A stretch of DNA of 64,000 nucleotides. Source: Dyella_B sp036746095. GTDB taxonomy: Bacteria; Pseudomonadota; Gammaproteobacteria; Xanthomonadales; Rhodanobacteraceae. The position numbers were made by a program, and so were the translations under genes. Below the pieces are notes generated by a model. The model ran no database searches. It was not told the DNA's origin and saw nothing but the letters and a program-made list of their open reading frames with translations. Position 1 is the stretch's first letter; each line of letters opens with the position of its first letter. The stretch lies in NCBI RefSeq assembly GCF_036746095.1, contig NZ_DAIOEU010000007.1, forward strand, positions 60,682-124,681, in the 5' to 3' direction. Of this stretch, positions 26,578 to 34,495 are shown in pieces.

Positions 26578-27657
26578 ATGACCAGCCGTACCGACGACCT
26601 TCGCATCCGCGAAATCAAGGAAGTGCCCACCCCCGCCGATGTGATGCGGGATTGCACGCCCAGCGAGGAGGCCCTCGCCACCGTAGCGGACGCGCGCAAC
26701 GCGCTGCACCGCATCCTGCACGGCCAGGACGATCGCCTTGCCGTCGTGATTGGCCCATGCTCGATCCACGATCCGGCTGCCGCGCTGGAATACGCCAGGC
26801 GCCTCGCCGTCGAGCGCGCGCGGCACGCCGATACGCTGGAGATCGTGATGCGCGTGTATTTCGAAAAACCACGCACCACGGTAGGTTGGAAAGGACTGAT
26901 CAACGATCCGGACCTGGACGAGAGTTATCACATCGACAAGGGCCTGCACCTGGCACGGCGCCTGCTGTGCGACATCAATGCGCTGGGCCTGCCGGCCGGT
27001 ACCGAATTCCTCGACCTGATCACGCCGCAATACATCGCCGACCTGGTGGCGTGGGGCGCGATCGGCGCGCGCACGACCGAAAGCCAGTCGCATCGCGAGC
27101 TCGCCTCCGGCCTGTCCTGTCCGGTGGGCTTCAAGAACGGCACCGATGGCAACGTGAAAATTGCCGTGGATGCCGTGCTCGCGGCCGCGCGGCCGCACCA
27201 TTTCATGGCGGTGACCAAGCATGGGCGCACGGCCATTGCCGCGACGGCGGGCAACGAGGATTGCCACGTGATTCTGCGCGGCGGCAAACTGCCCAACTAC
27301 GATGCCGCCAGTGTCGACAGCGCCTGCAGCGCACTGGCCAAAGCGGGCGTCGCCGAACGCCTGATGATCGATGCCAGCCATGCCAACAGCGCCAAGCAGC
27401 CGGAAAACCAGCCGCGCGTGGTGGCCGACATCGCCGCACAGCTCGAAGGCGGCGAAACGCGCATCCATGGCGTGATGGTGGAAAGCCACCTGGTAGCCGG
27501 GCGCCAGGATCAGGCCCCGGGCTGCGAACTCATCTACGGGCAGAGCATTACCGACGGCTGCATCGGCTGGGATGCCACCGTGGACGTGCTCGATCGCCTG
27601 GCCAAGGCGGTGCGGGTGCGCCGCGAGCGGGTGGCGGGGCAGGTCGTGGCTGCCTGA
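26578..27657 (+). CDS. aroG: 3-deoxy-7-phosphoheptulonate (DAHP) synthase, class I
   Basis: 359-residue class I DAHP synthase (AroF/G/H type). It condenses phosphoenolpyruvate with erythrose 4-phosphate to start the shikimate pathway. Signatures: VVIGPCSIHDPAAALEYA near the N-terminus, RVYFEKPRTTVGWKGLI, GFKNGTDGNVKIAVDA, and DASHANSAKQPENQ with the metal-ligand histidine. Length matches the E. coli isoenzymes. Which aromatic amino acid inhibits it cannot be told by eye. The mixed Tyr/Phe/Trp leader upstream suggests it may be the general isoenzyme controlled by all three amino acids. SD: TGAGGA before the ATG. Confidence 0.95.
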   Translation: MTSRTDDLRIREIKEVPTPADVMRDCTPSEEALATVADARNALHRILHGQDDRLAVVIGPCSIHDPAAALEYARRLAVERARHADTLEIVMRVYFEKPRTTVGWKGLINDPDLDESYHIDKGLHLARRLLCDINALGLPAGTEFLDLITPQYIADLVAWGAIGARTTESQSHRELASGLSCPVGFKNGTDGNVKIAVDAVLAAARPHHFMAVTKHGRTAIAATAGNEDCHVILRGGKLPNYDAASVDSACSALAKAGVAERLMIDASHANSAKQPENQPRVVADIAAQLEGGETRIHGVMVESHLVAGRQDQAPGCELIYGQSITDGCIGWDATVDVLDRLAKAVRVRRERVAGQVVAA

Positions 27658-27726
27658 TGCCGCGCATCTCCCCCGTCGCAGTGCCGGCATTCTATGCTTT
27701 CGCCTTCGACTTCCGCGGAGCGCATC

Positions 27727-28002
27727 ATGGTTTTGGATATCCGGCACCTCGCTGCAGCACATCGGTTTGAAACCACCGTCGATGGCCATGTCTGCGAGCT
27801 CGATTACAACCTGCATGGCCAAGTGATGACCATTACCCACACCGGCGTGCCCGAGCAGGTTGGCGGACGCGGCATCGCCAGCGAGCTGGTGCGCACCGCG
27901 CTCGATACGGCGCGCCGCGAAGGCTGGAAAGTGGTGCCGGCGTGCAGCTATGCGCAGGTGTGGATGGAACGCCATCCGGCCTATGGCGATCTGCGCGCAT
28001 GA
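27727..28002 (+). CDS. GNAT-fold N-acetyltransferase, YjdJ-like
   Basis: 91-residue minimal GNAT-fold protein. DYNLHGQVMTITHTGVPEQVGGRGIASELVRTAL contains the acetyl-CoA loop (VGGRGIAS), and the C-terminal VVPACSYAQVWMERHP is typical of the small Gcn5-related group represented by E. coli YjdJ. The acceptor substrate is unknown. ATG 27727 has CGGAG upstream. Its stop overlaps the start of the following membrane protein gene (ATGA), implying translational coupling. Confidence 0.88.
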   Translation: MVLDIRHLAAAHRFETTVDGHVCELDYNLHGQVMTITHTGVPEQVGGRGIASELVRTALDTARREGWKVVPACSYAQVWMERHPAYGDLRA

Positions 28003-28679
28003 ATACGACCTTGCATGAAAAGCGCACGAGGCTTCATCGCTGGGCGCCGGTGCGCTTCGTGCGTGCGCGTCCGTGGCTGGCGATATCCAGCATCGTGTTC
28101 GTGGCGGTTTGTGCTGCGCTGCTGACGACCGGCGCGAAACCCGCTTCAGCCTTGCTGCTTGGCTTTGATGCCGGCGCGCTGCTCTATCTGAGCATGGTGG
28201 CGCGCATGTTTCATCGCGCCACTGCCGAGCACATGGCCAGGCAGGCGCAATGCCAGGATACCGGGCGGCGCGGTACGTTGTGGGTCGCCGTCACGCTATC
28301 GGTGGTGGTGCTGGTAGCGTTGTCCACCGAACTGCATGCGGCCAAGGGTGGCGGCGCACAGGCCCTGGCCGTGGCCGCGCTCAGCATCGTGCTGTCATGG
28401 TTGTTCATGAACACCATGTATGCGCTGCACTATGCGCATGGGTACTACGGTGATTTCGGCAAGCAGCACGAGGGCTTGGAATTTCCCGGCACCATCCATC
28501 CCGATTACTGGGATTTTCTGTATTTCGCCTTCGTGATCGGCATGTGCTTCCAGGTGTCGGATGTGCAGATCACCAGCTGCACGCTGCGCCGCACGGCGCT
28601 GCTGCACAGCGTGGTGGCGTTTTTCTTCAACGTGTTCATCATTGCGATCAGCGTGAATATTGCCGCGGGTTTGGCGTAA
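27999..28679 (+). CDS. DUF1345 family membrane protein
   Basis: 226-residue integral membrane protein with about five hydrophobic segments: two near the N-terminus (AISSIVFVAVCAALLTTG, ALLLGFDAGALLYLSMVA), one in the middle (LWVAVTLSVVVLVALST), one before the conserved YALHYAHGYYGD, and a C-terminal one (AFFFNVFIIAISVNIAAG). Also diagnostic of DUF1345 is the stretch YWDFLYFAFVIGMCFQVSDV. Function is unknown. It is translationally coupled to the preceding GNAT gene, but a functional link is not established. Confidence 0.88.
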   Translation: MNTTLHEKRTRLHRWAPVRFVRARPWLAISSIVFVAVCAALLTTGAKPASALLLGFDAGALLYLSMVARMFHRATAEHMARQAQCQDTGRRGTLWVAVTLSVVVLVALSTELHAAKGGGAQALAVAALSIVLSWLFMNTMYALHYAHGYYGDFGKQHEGLEFPGTIHPDYWDFLYFAFVIGMCFQVSDVQITSCTLRRTALLHSVVAFFFNVFIIAISVNIAAGLA

Positions 28680-28686
28680 CTCGCGC

Positions 28687-28884
28687 GGCCGTCATTCCCG
28701 CGAAAGCGGGAATCCAGCGACTTGAAAATCTGCAAAGGCCCTGGATTCCCGCTTTCGCTGGAATGACGAGCTGATGGCACTGAATTTCCATGGGAAATTT
28801 TCGATGCCGGGTGCTATGCCCGCGCATTTCTGAAGAACTTCATTTTCCCCGGACAGCAATGTGCTTTTGCGGGAATGACGGTCA
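28687..28884. repeat. Composite REP/MITE-like element, inverted shorter copy
   Basis: About 198 bp that, reverse-complemented, aligns along most of the element at 11997-12266: the same CCGTCATTCCCGC end, TGTCCGGGGAAAATGAAGTTC, GCGCGGGCATAGCACCC, CCATGGAAATTCAGTGCC and the paired palindromes around TTTGCAGATTTTCAAGTCG. It lacks the last 70 or so bases of the longer copy. It follows the DUF1345 gene and precedes the end of the convergent yajQ. Confidence 0.8.
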
Positions 28885-28951
28885 TGAGGCGAGCCATGCA
28901 CGGGGGCTGAAACATGAATTGCTATGTTGGGTCTGCATCCACCCGTGGCTT

Positions 28952-29434
28952 TTAGTCGCGGAAGTTATCGAACTGCAACGGCAGCTCCACCTCCGCCTTG
29001 CGCAATACAGCCATCGCCAGTTGCAGGTCATCTTTCTTCTTGCCGCTCACGCGCAATTTGTCGCCATTGATCTGCGCTTCCACTTTCAGCTTGGCTTCTT
29101 TCAGCGTGGCGATCAGCTTCTTGGCGATCGGCTGCTCGATGCCTTGCTTCACGGTGATCTTCTGCCGCGCACCGCCCAGGTTCACTTCCGGATCGGCGAT
29201 GTCGAGCGCGCGCAGGTCGATCTTCCGCGCGGCCAGGCGACCGCGCAGGATGTCCAGCATCTGCTGCAACTGGAACTCGCTGGGTGCGCTTTGCGTGATC
29301 ACGGATTTGTCCAGCTCGAACTTCGCATCGCTGCCTTTGAAGTCGAAGCGGTTGGACAATTCGCGATTGGCCTGGTCGACTCCATTGGTCAACTCGTGTT
29401 TGTCGACTTCGGAGATGACGTCGAAAGAAGGCAT
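28952..29434 (-). CDS. yajQ: YajQ family nucleotide-binding protein
   Basis: 160-residue protein, the usual YajQ length, opening MPSFDVISEVDKHELTNGVD and containing FDFKGSDAKFELDKS and the C-terminal LPLQFDNFRD. It has two RRM-like ferredoxin folds. In Xanthomonas a YajQ homologue binds cyclic di-GMP and controls virulence genes with a LysR-type partner; in E. coli it binds nucleic acid or nucleotides. Which applies here is not determined. It is monocistronic and transcribed away from the flavoprotein gene at 29509. Confidence 0.94.
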   Translation of the reverse strand: MPSFDVISEVDKHELTNGVDQANRELSNRFDFKGSDAKFELDKSVITQSAPSEFQLQQMLDILRGRLAARKIDLRALDIADPEVNLGGARQKITVKQGIEQPIAKKLIATLKEAKLKVEAQINGDKLRVSGKKKDDLQLAMAVLRKAEVELPLQFDNFRD

Positions 29435-29508
29435 GGTCTAAGTCCGTGGCAGGGTAGGCGCCAAGTTTATTGGATAATGGGCGGACGTATGAGAAGGGCG
29501 GTGATCGC

Positions 29509-30687
29509 GTGAAAGTGGACGTTCTGGTGATCGGCGCCGGTGCCGCCGGCTTGATGTGTGCGATCACCGCCGGCCAGCGCGGGCGCCGCGTGCTGCTGTT
29601 GGATCATGCGAACAAGCCGGGCAAGAAAATCCTGATGTCCGGCGGCGGGCGCTGCAATTTCACCAACCTGGGCGTGACGCCGGCGCAATACCTCTCGGCC
29701 AATCCGCATTTCTGCAAATCGGCACTGGCGCGCTATACGCAATGGGATTTCATCGCGCTGGTGGAAAAGCATCGCATTGCCTATCACGAGAAAGAGCTGG
29801 GGCAGCTGTTCTGCGACGAATCCTCCAAGCTGATCGTGCGCATGCTGCTGGACGAATGCGCGGTGGCAGGCGTGCGCATCGAAACCAGTTGCGCGGTGGA
29901 ACGGGTTCGCGAAACGGGCGAGGGTTTTGCGGTCATGACGGCCCATGGCGAAGTGCATGCCGATTCACTGGTGATCGCCACCGGCGGCCTTTCAATTCCC
30001 AGCATGGGCGCGAGCGGATTCGGCTATGAGCTGGCACGGCAGTTCGGCCACAACGTGTTGCCGACGCGCGCAGGCCTGGTGCCGCTGACCTTGAGCGGCA
30101 AGCATCTGGAGCATTACCAGGAACTGGCCGGCGTGGCGTTGCCGGTGGCCGGGACGCGGGTGGGTAAGCGAGGCTTTCGCGCAGGATTGTTGTTTACCCA
30201 TCGCGGCATCAGCGGGCCTGCCGTGCTGCAGATTTCTTCCTATTGGCAGGCGGGCGAGGAGTTGCGTGTCGACTTGTCGCCGGAGCAGGGCATCGGCGAC
30301 TGGCTGGTGGCCCAGCGCGCTGCGCGTCCGGCGGCGGAACTGCGCAATGTGCTGGGCGATCTGCTGCCGCGCCGGTTGGCGCAGCGACTGTGCGAGCTAT
30401 GGCTGGGCAGCAAGCCGATGCGCCAGTATCGCGATGCCGAACTGCACGATACAGGCGTGCGATTGCACGATTGGCCGATCGTTGCCAGCGGTACGGAAGG
30501 CTACCGCACCGCGGAAGTTACACTGGGCGGAGTGGATACGGACGAGCTTTCTTCCGCGACCATGCAGTCCAAGCGTGTGCCCGGGTTGTATTTCATCGGT
30601 GAAGTGGTCGACGTCACCGGCTGGCTGGGCGGCTATAACTTCCAATGGGCTTGGGCGTCGGGGCATGCCGCCGGCGAAGTGGTTTGA
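29509..30687 (+). CDS. NAD(P)/FAD-dependent oxidoreductase, BaiN/YhiN (HI0933) family
   Basis: 392-residue flavoprotein. The FAD-binding GAGAAG is at 9-14 (VLVIGAGAAGLMCAITAG); KKILMSGGGRCNFTN is the family hallmark; the C-terminal GLYFIGEVVDVTGWLGGYNFQWAWASG completes the FAD site. Members include BaiN and uncharacterised YhiN proteins; the physiological substrate is unknown. A GTG start at 29509 is chosen because the Rossmann strand begins immediately; the start at 29470 adds 13 unconserved residues. Confidence 0.9.
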   Translation: MKVDVLVIGAGAAGLMCAITAGQRGRRVLLLDHANKPGKKILMSGGGRCNFTNLGVTPAQYLSANPHFCKSALARYTQWDFIALVEKHRIAYHEKELGQLFCDESSKLIVRMLLDECAVAGVRIETSCAVERVRETGEGFAVMTAHGEVHADSLVIATGGLSIPSMGASGFGYELARQFGHNVLPTRAGLVPLTLSGKHLEHYQELAGVALPVAGTRVGKRGFRAGLLFTHRGISGPAVLQISSYWQAGEELRVDLSPEQGIGDWLVAQRAARPAAELRNVLGDLLPRRLAQRLCELWLGSKPMRQYRDAELHDTGVRLHDWPIVASGTEGYRTAEVTLGGVDTDELSSATMQSKRVPGLYFIGEVVDVTGWLGGYNFQWAWASGHAAGEVV

Positions 30688-30748
30688 AACTTCGCTTCGG
30701 TTGGACATCTGCCATGTTCCACTAAGCATCTGTCACAGGAGATTCTCC

Positions 30749-31633
30749 ATGAAAGTCGGCTTTATCGGACTCGGCGCCATGGGCAGCGCCATGGCCAGCA
30801 ACCTGGTCGCGGCCGGCCACCAGGTGCTGGTGTGGAACCGCTCGGAAGCGGCAATGCAGAAACTGGAATCGCTGGGCGCCAAAGTGATGAGCACGCCGGA
30901 TCGCGCGGCGCAGGTTGACGTGCTGCACAGCATGCTGGCGAACGACCAGGCCGTGCGCGAGGTGATCCTCGATGGCGGCCTGCTCGATGCGATGGATCCG
31001 GGCACCGTGCATGTCAACCACGCCACCATTTCCGTCGCGCTCGCCAGGCAGTTGGCCGAAGAACATGCCAGGCGCAGCTTGGGTTACGTCGCCGCGCCGG
31101 TATTCGGCCGTCCCGATGTGGCAGCCGCAGGCAAGCTCAACATGCTGCTGGCCGGCGCGCACGGCGCCATCGAAAAAGTGCGGCCCTTGCTCGAAACCAT
31201 GGCGGCAAAGCTATGGCCAATGGGCGACAGCCCGGAGCGCGCGAACGCGGTGAAACTGGCCGGCAATTTCATGATCGTGTCGGCGATCGAAAGCATGGCC
31301 GAGGCATCGGTGCTCGCACGCGCCTATGGCGTGAGCGCGGTCGACTTTATTGAATTGATGACCAGTACCTTGTTCGCATCGCCGGTGTACCAGGGGTATG
31401 GCAAAGCGATGGCGGAGGAACGCTTCACGCCGCCGGGTTTTGCGCTGCCGCTGGGCTTGAAGGACGTGATGCTGGCCCAGGATGCCGCGCAAGCGGAGAA
31501 GGTGCCGATGCCGCTGGCAAGCGTGCTGCGCGACAGTTTGATCGAAGCAGTGGCCCATGGCGCCGAAGGATTGGATCTCGCCGCGCTGGCGCAAGTCTCC
31601 GCGCGTCGAGCGAATCTTGACCGGCGCGCTTAG
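30749..31633 (+). CDS. NAD(P)-dependent beta-hydroxyacid dehydrogenase family protein
   Basis: 294-residue enzyme of the 3-hydroxyisobutyrate/6-phosphogluconate dehydrogenase-like family. GLGAMGSAMASNL at 7-19 is the dinucleotide loop, and VWNRS after the second strand suggests NADP preference. The catalytic lysine region KLAGNFMIVSAIESMAEA is present. The substrate-loop sequence VNHATIS replaces the common DxSTxxP, so this may be a GLYR1/succinic-semialdehyde-reductase-like or imine-reductase-like member. CAGGAGA precedes ATG 30749. It converges on a phzF-like gene. Confidence 0.88.
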   Translation: MKVGFIGLGAMGSAMASNLVAAGHQVLVWNRSEAAMQKLESLGAKVMSTPDRAAQVDVLHSMLANDQAVREVILDGGLLDAMDPGTVHVNHATISVALARQLAEEHARRSLGYVAAPVFGRPDVAAAGKLNMLLAGAHGAIEKVRPLLETMAAKLWPMGDSPERANAVKLAGNFMIVSAIESMAEASVLARAYGVSAVDFIELMTSTLFASPVYQGYGKAMAEERFTPPGFALPLGLKDVMLAQDAAQAEKVPMPLASVLRDSLIEAVAHGAEGLDLAALAQVSARRANLDRRA

Positions 31634-31647
31634 TTCTAATCATGGGA

Positions 31648-32535
31648 TTACGGATGGCGTGCACTCCAATGCAGCGTGCCGTCGATGACGGTGTTCGTGC
31701 GCCCGCCAATCCAGATCGTGCCATCCACGATATGCGCAATCAGCTGCGCATCGTGTCCCATTTCGCGCCCCTGGCTGACGGCATAACCACGCGCCAGTGG
31801 GCCGCCGGGTTCCGCGTGCGCGATATAGGCGGCGATCAATCCATTGGCGGCACCGGATGCAGGATCTTCGACGATGCCGACGCCAGACGGAAAGGCGCGT
31901 ACCACCAGCCGGTAATCCGGATGGCTGCTGCGTGCAAACGCGCACAAGCCCATGCTGCCGCTGGCGATCGCAAGTGCGCCGATGGCGCTATGGTCGGGTG
32001 TCCACGCACGCAGGCTGGCTTCATCCACGCATTCGGCCAGCCACCAGCGACGGCCGCCGTCCACCAGTGCCGGCGGCAGCCTGCCCAAGCCAATGCTGTC
32101 GAGCGTGGCAGCCAATAGCGGATGTGCATGCAGGCCGGTTTTTACGACGCGTGCGTCAGGTGATTGCAGCATCAGCAGGCGCTGCGGCCCTGTGCCCTCG
32201 ACGCGAATCGGCAGCACGTTGGCGCCGCATTCCTGCCACAGCAGGCCGTCTTTCGGTTCGGCCAGGCCGCATTCGAGCACCGCATGCGCGCTGCCCACGC
32301 TGGGGTGGCCGGCGAAGGCGATTTCCTTATCGGGCGTGAAAATGCGCACGCGGTAGCTGGCTTTGGCATCGCTGGGCGGCAATAGAAAGGTCGTTTCGAC
32401 CAGATCGGTCCAATGGGCGTAGCGCTGCATGTCGGCATCGCTCCATCCGCTGGCGTCGGTGACCACCCCCAGGTGATTGCCGCCGCCGGGACTGGCGGCA
32501 AAAACGTCCAGGTGCATGTAGCGGATGGGTGTCAT
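31648..32535 (-). CDS. PhzF family isomerase-like protein
   Basis: 295-residue member of the PhzF/YddE family with two diaminopimelate-epimerase-like lobes. The catalytic glutamate is E47 in DLVETTFLLPP; the matching ITPDKEIAFAGHP-type segment (FTPDKEIAFAGHPSVGSAHA) and the C-terminal EDPASGAANGLIAAY are family signatures. PhzF catalyses a step of phenazine synthesis, but no phenazine genes are nearby, so a different isomerase activity is more likely here. Divergent from the rhomboid gene. Confidence 0.9.
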   Translation of the reverse strand: MTPIRYMHLDVFAASPGGGNHLGVVTDASGWSDADMQRYAHWTDLVETTFLLPPSDAKASYRVRIFTPDKEIAFAGHPSVGSAHAVLECGLAEPKDGLLWQECGANVLPIRVEGTGPQRLLMLQSPDARVVKTGLHAHPLLAATLDSIGLGRLPPALVDGGRRWWLAECVDEASLRAWTPDHSAIGALAIASGSMGLCAFARSSHPDYRLVVRAFPSGVGIVEDPASGAANGLIAAYIAHAEPGGPLARGYAVSQGREMGHDAQLIAHIVDGTIWIGGRTNTVIDGTLHWSARHP

Positions 32536-32642
32536 ACGGCTGGGAAAAGCGCGCAGCGGGGGTGGCCGTGCATTCTAGCGGTCGACAACTGGGTGCGTGA
32601 ACGTCAAGATGGGCGGATTCCGAAGTTCGTCCAATTCGTCAT

Positions 32643-33257
32643 ATGTCCATACCGATTACGCTGCTCATCATCCTCGCCGCTACTTGCATCGTCTCCTTCA
32701 TGGCCTTCAACAACCGGCGCCTGGTGGACGATCTGATCCTGTGGCCACCCGCGATCGAGCGTAAACGCGAGTATTACCGGCTGGTCACCTACGGCCTGTT
32801 GCATGCCGACCCCATGCATTTGCTGTTCAACATGATGACGCTGTTTTTCTTTGGCCGAATCATGGAGCCGGTTTACAACGGCGCTTTGGGTGCGTTCGGT
32901 TTTGCGTTGTTCTATCTGGGCGGATTGATCGTGTCGATCCTGCCGACCTATTTGAAGAATCGCCGCAATACGAACTATCACAGCCTGGGGGCGTCCGGCG
33001 CGGTGTCCGCGGTGTTGTTCGGTTTCATTCTGTATGCGCCCTGGACGCGCATCCTGGTGTTCTTCATACCCGTGCCGGCGATCATCTACGCCGTGCTGTA
33101 TGTGGGTTATTCCATCTACATGGATCGGCAGGGGCGCGACAACATCAACCATAGTGCCCATCTGTGGGGTGCGGCCTACGGCGTGGTGTTTACGGTGCTG
33201 GCCAATCCGCCGGTATTGCCGCACTTCCTTGCGGCCTTGCTGCGCCCCGGCATGTAG
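32643..33257 (+). CDS. Rhomboid family intramembrane serine protease
   Basis: 204-residue membrane protein with six or so hydrophobic segments. The catalytic dyad is apparent: S118 in GASG and H173 in SAHLWGAAYG. The HMHLLFNMM-like block appears as DPMHLLFNMMTLFFFGR in the second segment, where conserved His/Asn stabilise the oxyanion. It should cleave membrane helices of client proteins; clients are unknown. No SD is evident. Divergent from the phzF-like gene. Confidence 0.92.
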   Translation: MSIPITLLIILAATCIVSFMAFNNRRLVDDLILWPPAIERKREYYRLVTYGLLHADPMHLLFNMMTLFFFGRIMEPVYNGALGAFGFALFYLGGLIVSILPTYLKNRRNTNYHSLGASGAVSAVLFGFILYAPWTRILVFFIPVPAIIYAVLYVGYSIYMDRQGRDNINHSAHLWGAAYGVVFTVLANPPVLPHFLAALLRPGM

Positions 33258-33331
33258 CCAGCCTTTGGCACTTGCCGGGCGCGTGCACTTCGCGATGATG
33301 GGCGTACCTACCACCGCTGGAGTACGTACGC

Positions 33332-33910
33332 ATGGCAACGACGCGCAAGTCTGCCGCGAAGAAGTCCGCGGCTCGCAAGGCAAGCCAGGGTAAGGATTCG
33401 GCCAAGAGGAAGCGTGCCGGCACATCGGCATCGTCCAGTAAAAAAGCCGCCAAAAAGCCTGCCGTCAAGAAAACGGCGAAGAAGGCGACAACCAAGCCGG
33501 CAGCGAAAACAGCAGTGAAGAAAGCAACCGCCAAGAAAGCGGTCGTGAAGAAAACGGCCAAGCAAGCGGCGGCATCGCCGGCGCCGGCCAAGCCAAGGAC
33601 AGCGAACGCCAAGACATCGCCTGCCAAAGCCAAGCCACCGAAAAAAGCCGCGCAGGTATCGCCCAAGCCTGCCGCAGCGCGTGCCCCCGAACCTTCGCAT
33701 CTCAGCCCTGAAGAAGCCGTCGCGCATATCCAGGCATTGTTGCGGGCAAAGCAGGAGCGCTTGAAACAAGGGCCCCATTGGCCCGGTGCCACGTTGAACC
33801 CCGGTGCCGTCAACGGCCATGCACAACATGGCGGCGGCAATCCCGGCAGCGGCCCCTTGCACCACCTTTCACATGCCCGTGGCGATCAAGCCAAGGGTGG
33901 CAAGAGCTGA
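33332..33910 (+). CDS. Histone H1-like Lys/Ala-rich protein
   Basis: 192-residue, strongly basic protein. Residues 1-120 are almost entirely Ala, Lys, Pro, Thr and Ser in AAKK/VKKT/PAKAK patterns, as in bacterial histone H1-like proteins that bind DNA nonspecifically. The C-terminal 70 residues differ: an acidic/amphipathic helix (LSPEEAVAHIQALLRAKQER) followed by a Gly/His-rich tail containing PHWPGATLNPG. The mixed composition suggests a DNA-binding tail attached to an interaction module. Exact role is unknown. Confidence 0.8.
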   Translation: MATTRKSAAKKSAARKASQGKDSAKRKRAGTSASSSKKAAKKPAVKKTAKKATTKPAAKTAVKKATAKKAVVKKTAKQAAASPAPAKPRTANAKTSPAKAKPPKKAAQVSPKPAAARAPEPSHLSPEEAVAHIQALLRAKQERLKQGPHWPGATLNPGAVNGHAQHGGGNPGSGPLHHLSHARGDQAKGGKS

Positions 33911-34060
33911 TCGACCCGGTCGTCATCCCGGCAGATGGCTGGGATGACGCGACGTGCCCAGACGTGCGATCAAGGTTGTCATCGCCGAGTGGCTTTGCTC
34001 AGGGCGCATTTATTGCCGCAGGACTAGGCTGCAAACCGTAAAGCGCATGGAGTCCCCACC

Positions 34061-34447
34061 ATGAACATCTCAGTCAAACGCGTATTTGCCGGCGTGATGC
34101 TGGCGGGCCTGATGAGCCTGCTTTCAGGCTGTTACGTCGCCCCGGGCTATAGCTACGTGCGAGGCAACGGTTACGCCGGCGACGCGTATTACGGCAGTGC
34201 TCCTGCCGTTGTCTACGATTATCCGTATGACTATTACGGCTATCCCTACGGCTATTACGGTGGCGTGGGTTATTACGGTTACGGCGGCTGGTATGGCCGA
34301 GGCCGTTATTGGGGGCATGGTGATCATGGCTGGCGCGGTGGCCGCGGAGATTGGCATGACGGCCACGGGAATTGGCATGGCGGTGGTCACAGCGGCGGCC
34401 ATTGGTCCGGCGGCCACGGCGGCGGCTGGCATGGCCACGGGCACTGA
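34061..34447 (+). CDS. Tyr/Gly/His-rich lipoprotein
   Basis: 128-residue predicted lipoprotein (lipobox LLSGC, Cys about 24). The mature part has a Tyr/Gly-rich first half (YDYYGYPYGYYGG) and a His/Gly/Trp-rich second half (GHGNWHGGGHSGGHW). Low complexity prevents family assignment; the His-rich tail could bind metal ions. A terminator begins 19 bases after the stop, and the next gene starts inside it. Confidence 0.75.
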   Translation: MNISVKRVFAGVMLAGLMSLLSGCYVAPGYSYVRGNGYAGDAYYGSAPAVVYDYPYDYYGYPYGYYGGVGYYGYGGWYGRGRYWGHGDHGWRGGRGDWHDGHGNWHGGGHSGGHWSGGHGGGWHGHGH

Positions 34448-34465
34448 ACGCCAATCTTTTGCCAG

Positions 34466-34495
34466 AATGCGGGGATGATTCGTCCCCGCATTTTT
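34466..34495 (+). terminator. Intrinsic terminator overlapping the next start codon
   Basis: Stem AATGCGGGGA / TCCCCGCATT with a 7-base loop and a T-run (TTTTT). The ATG of the downstream peptidase gene (34475-34477) lies at the top of the stem and the loop. Read-through RNA would fold the start codon into the hairpin. Confidence 0.8.

Noticed and set aside
31648..32535. Phenazine biosynthesis cluster suggested by the PhzF-like protein
   Set aside because: No other phz genes are present; PhzF-like proteins are widespread isomerases of unknown function.
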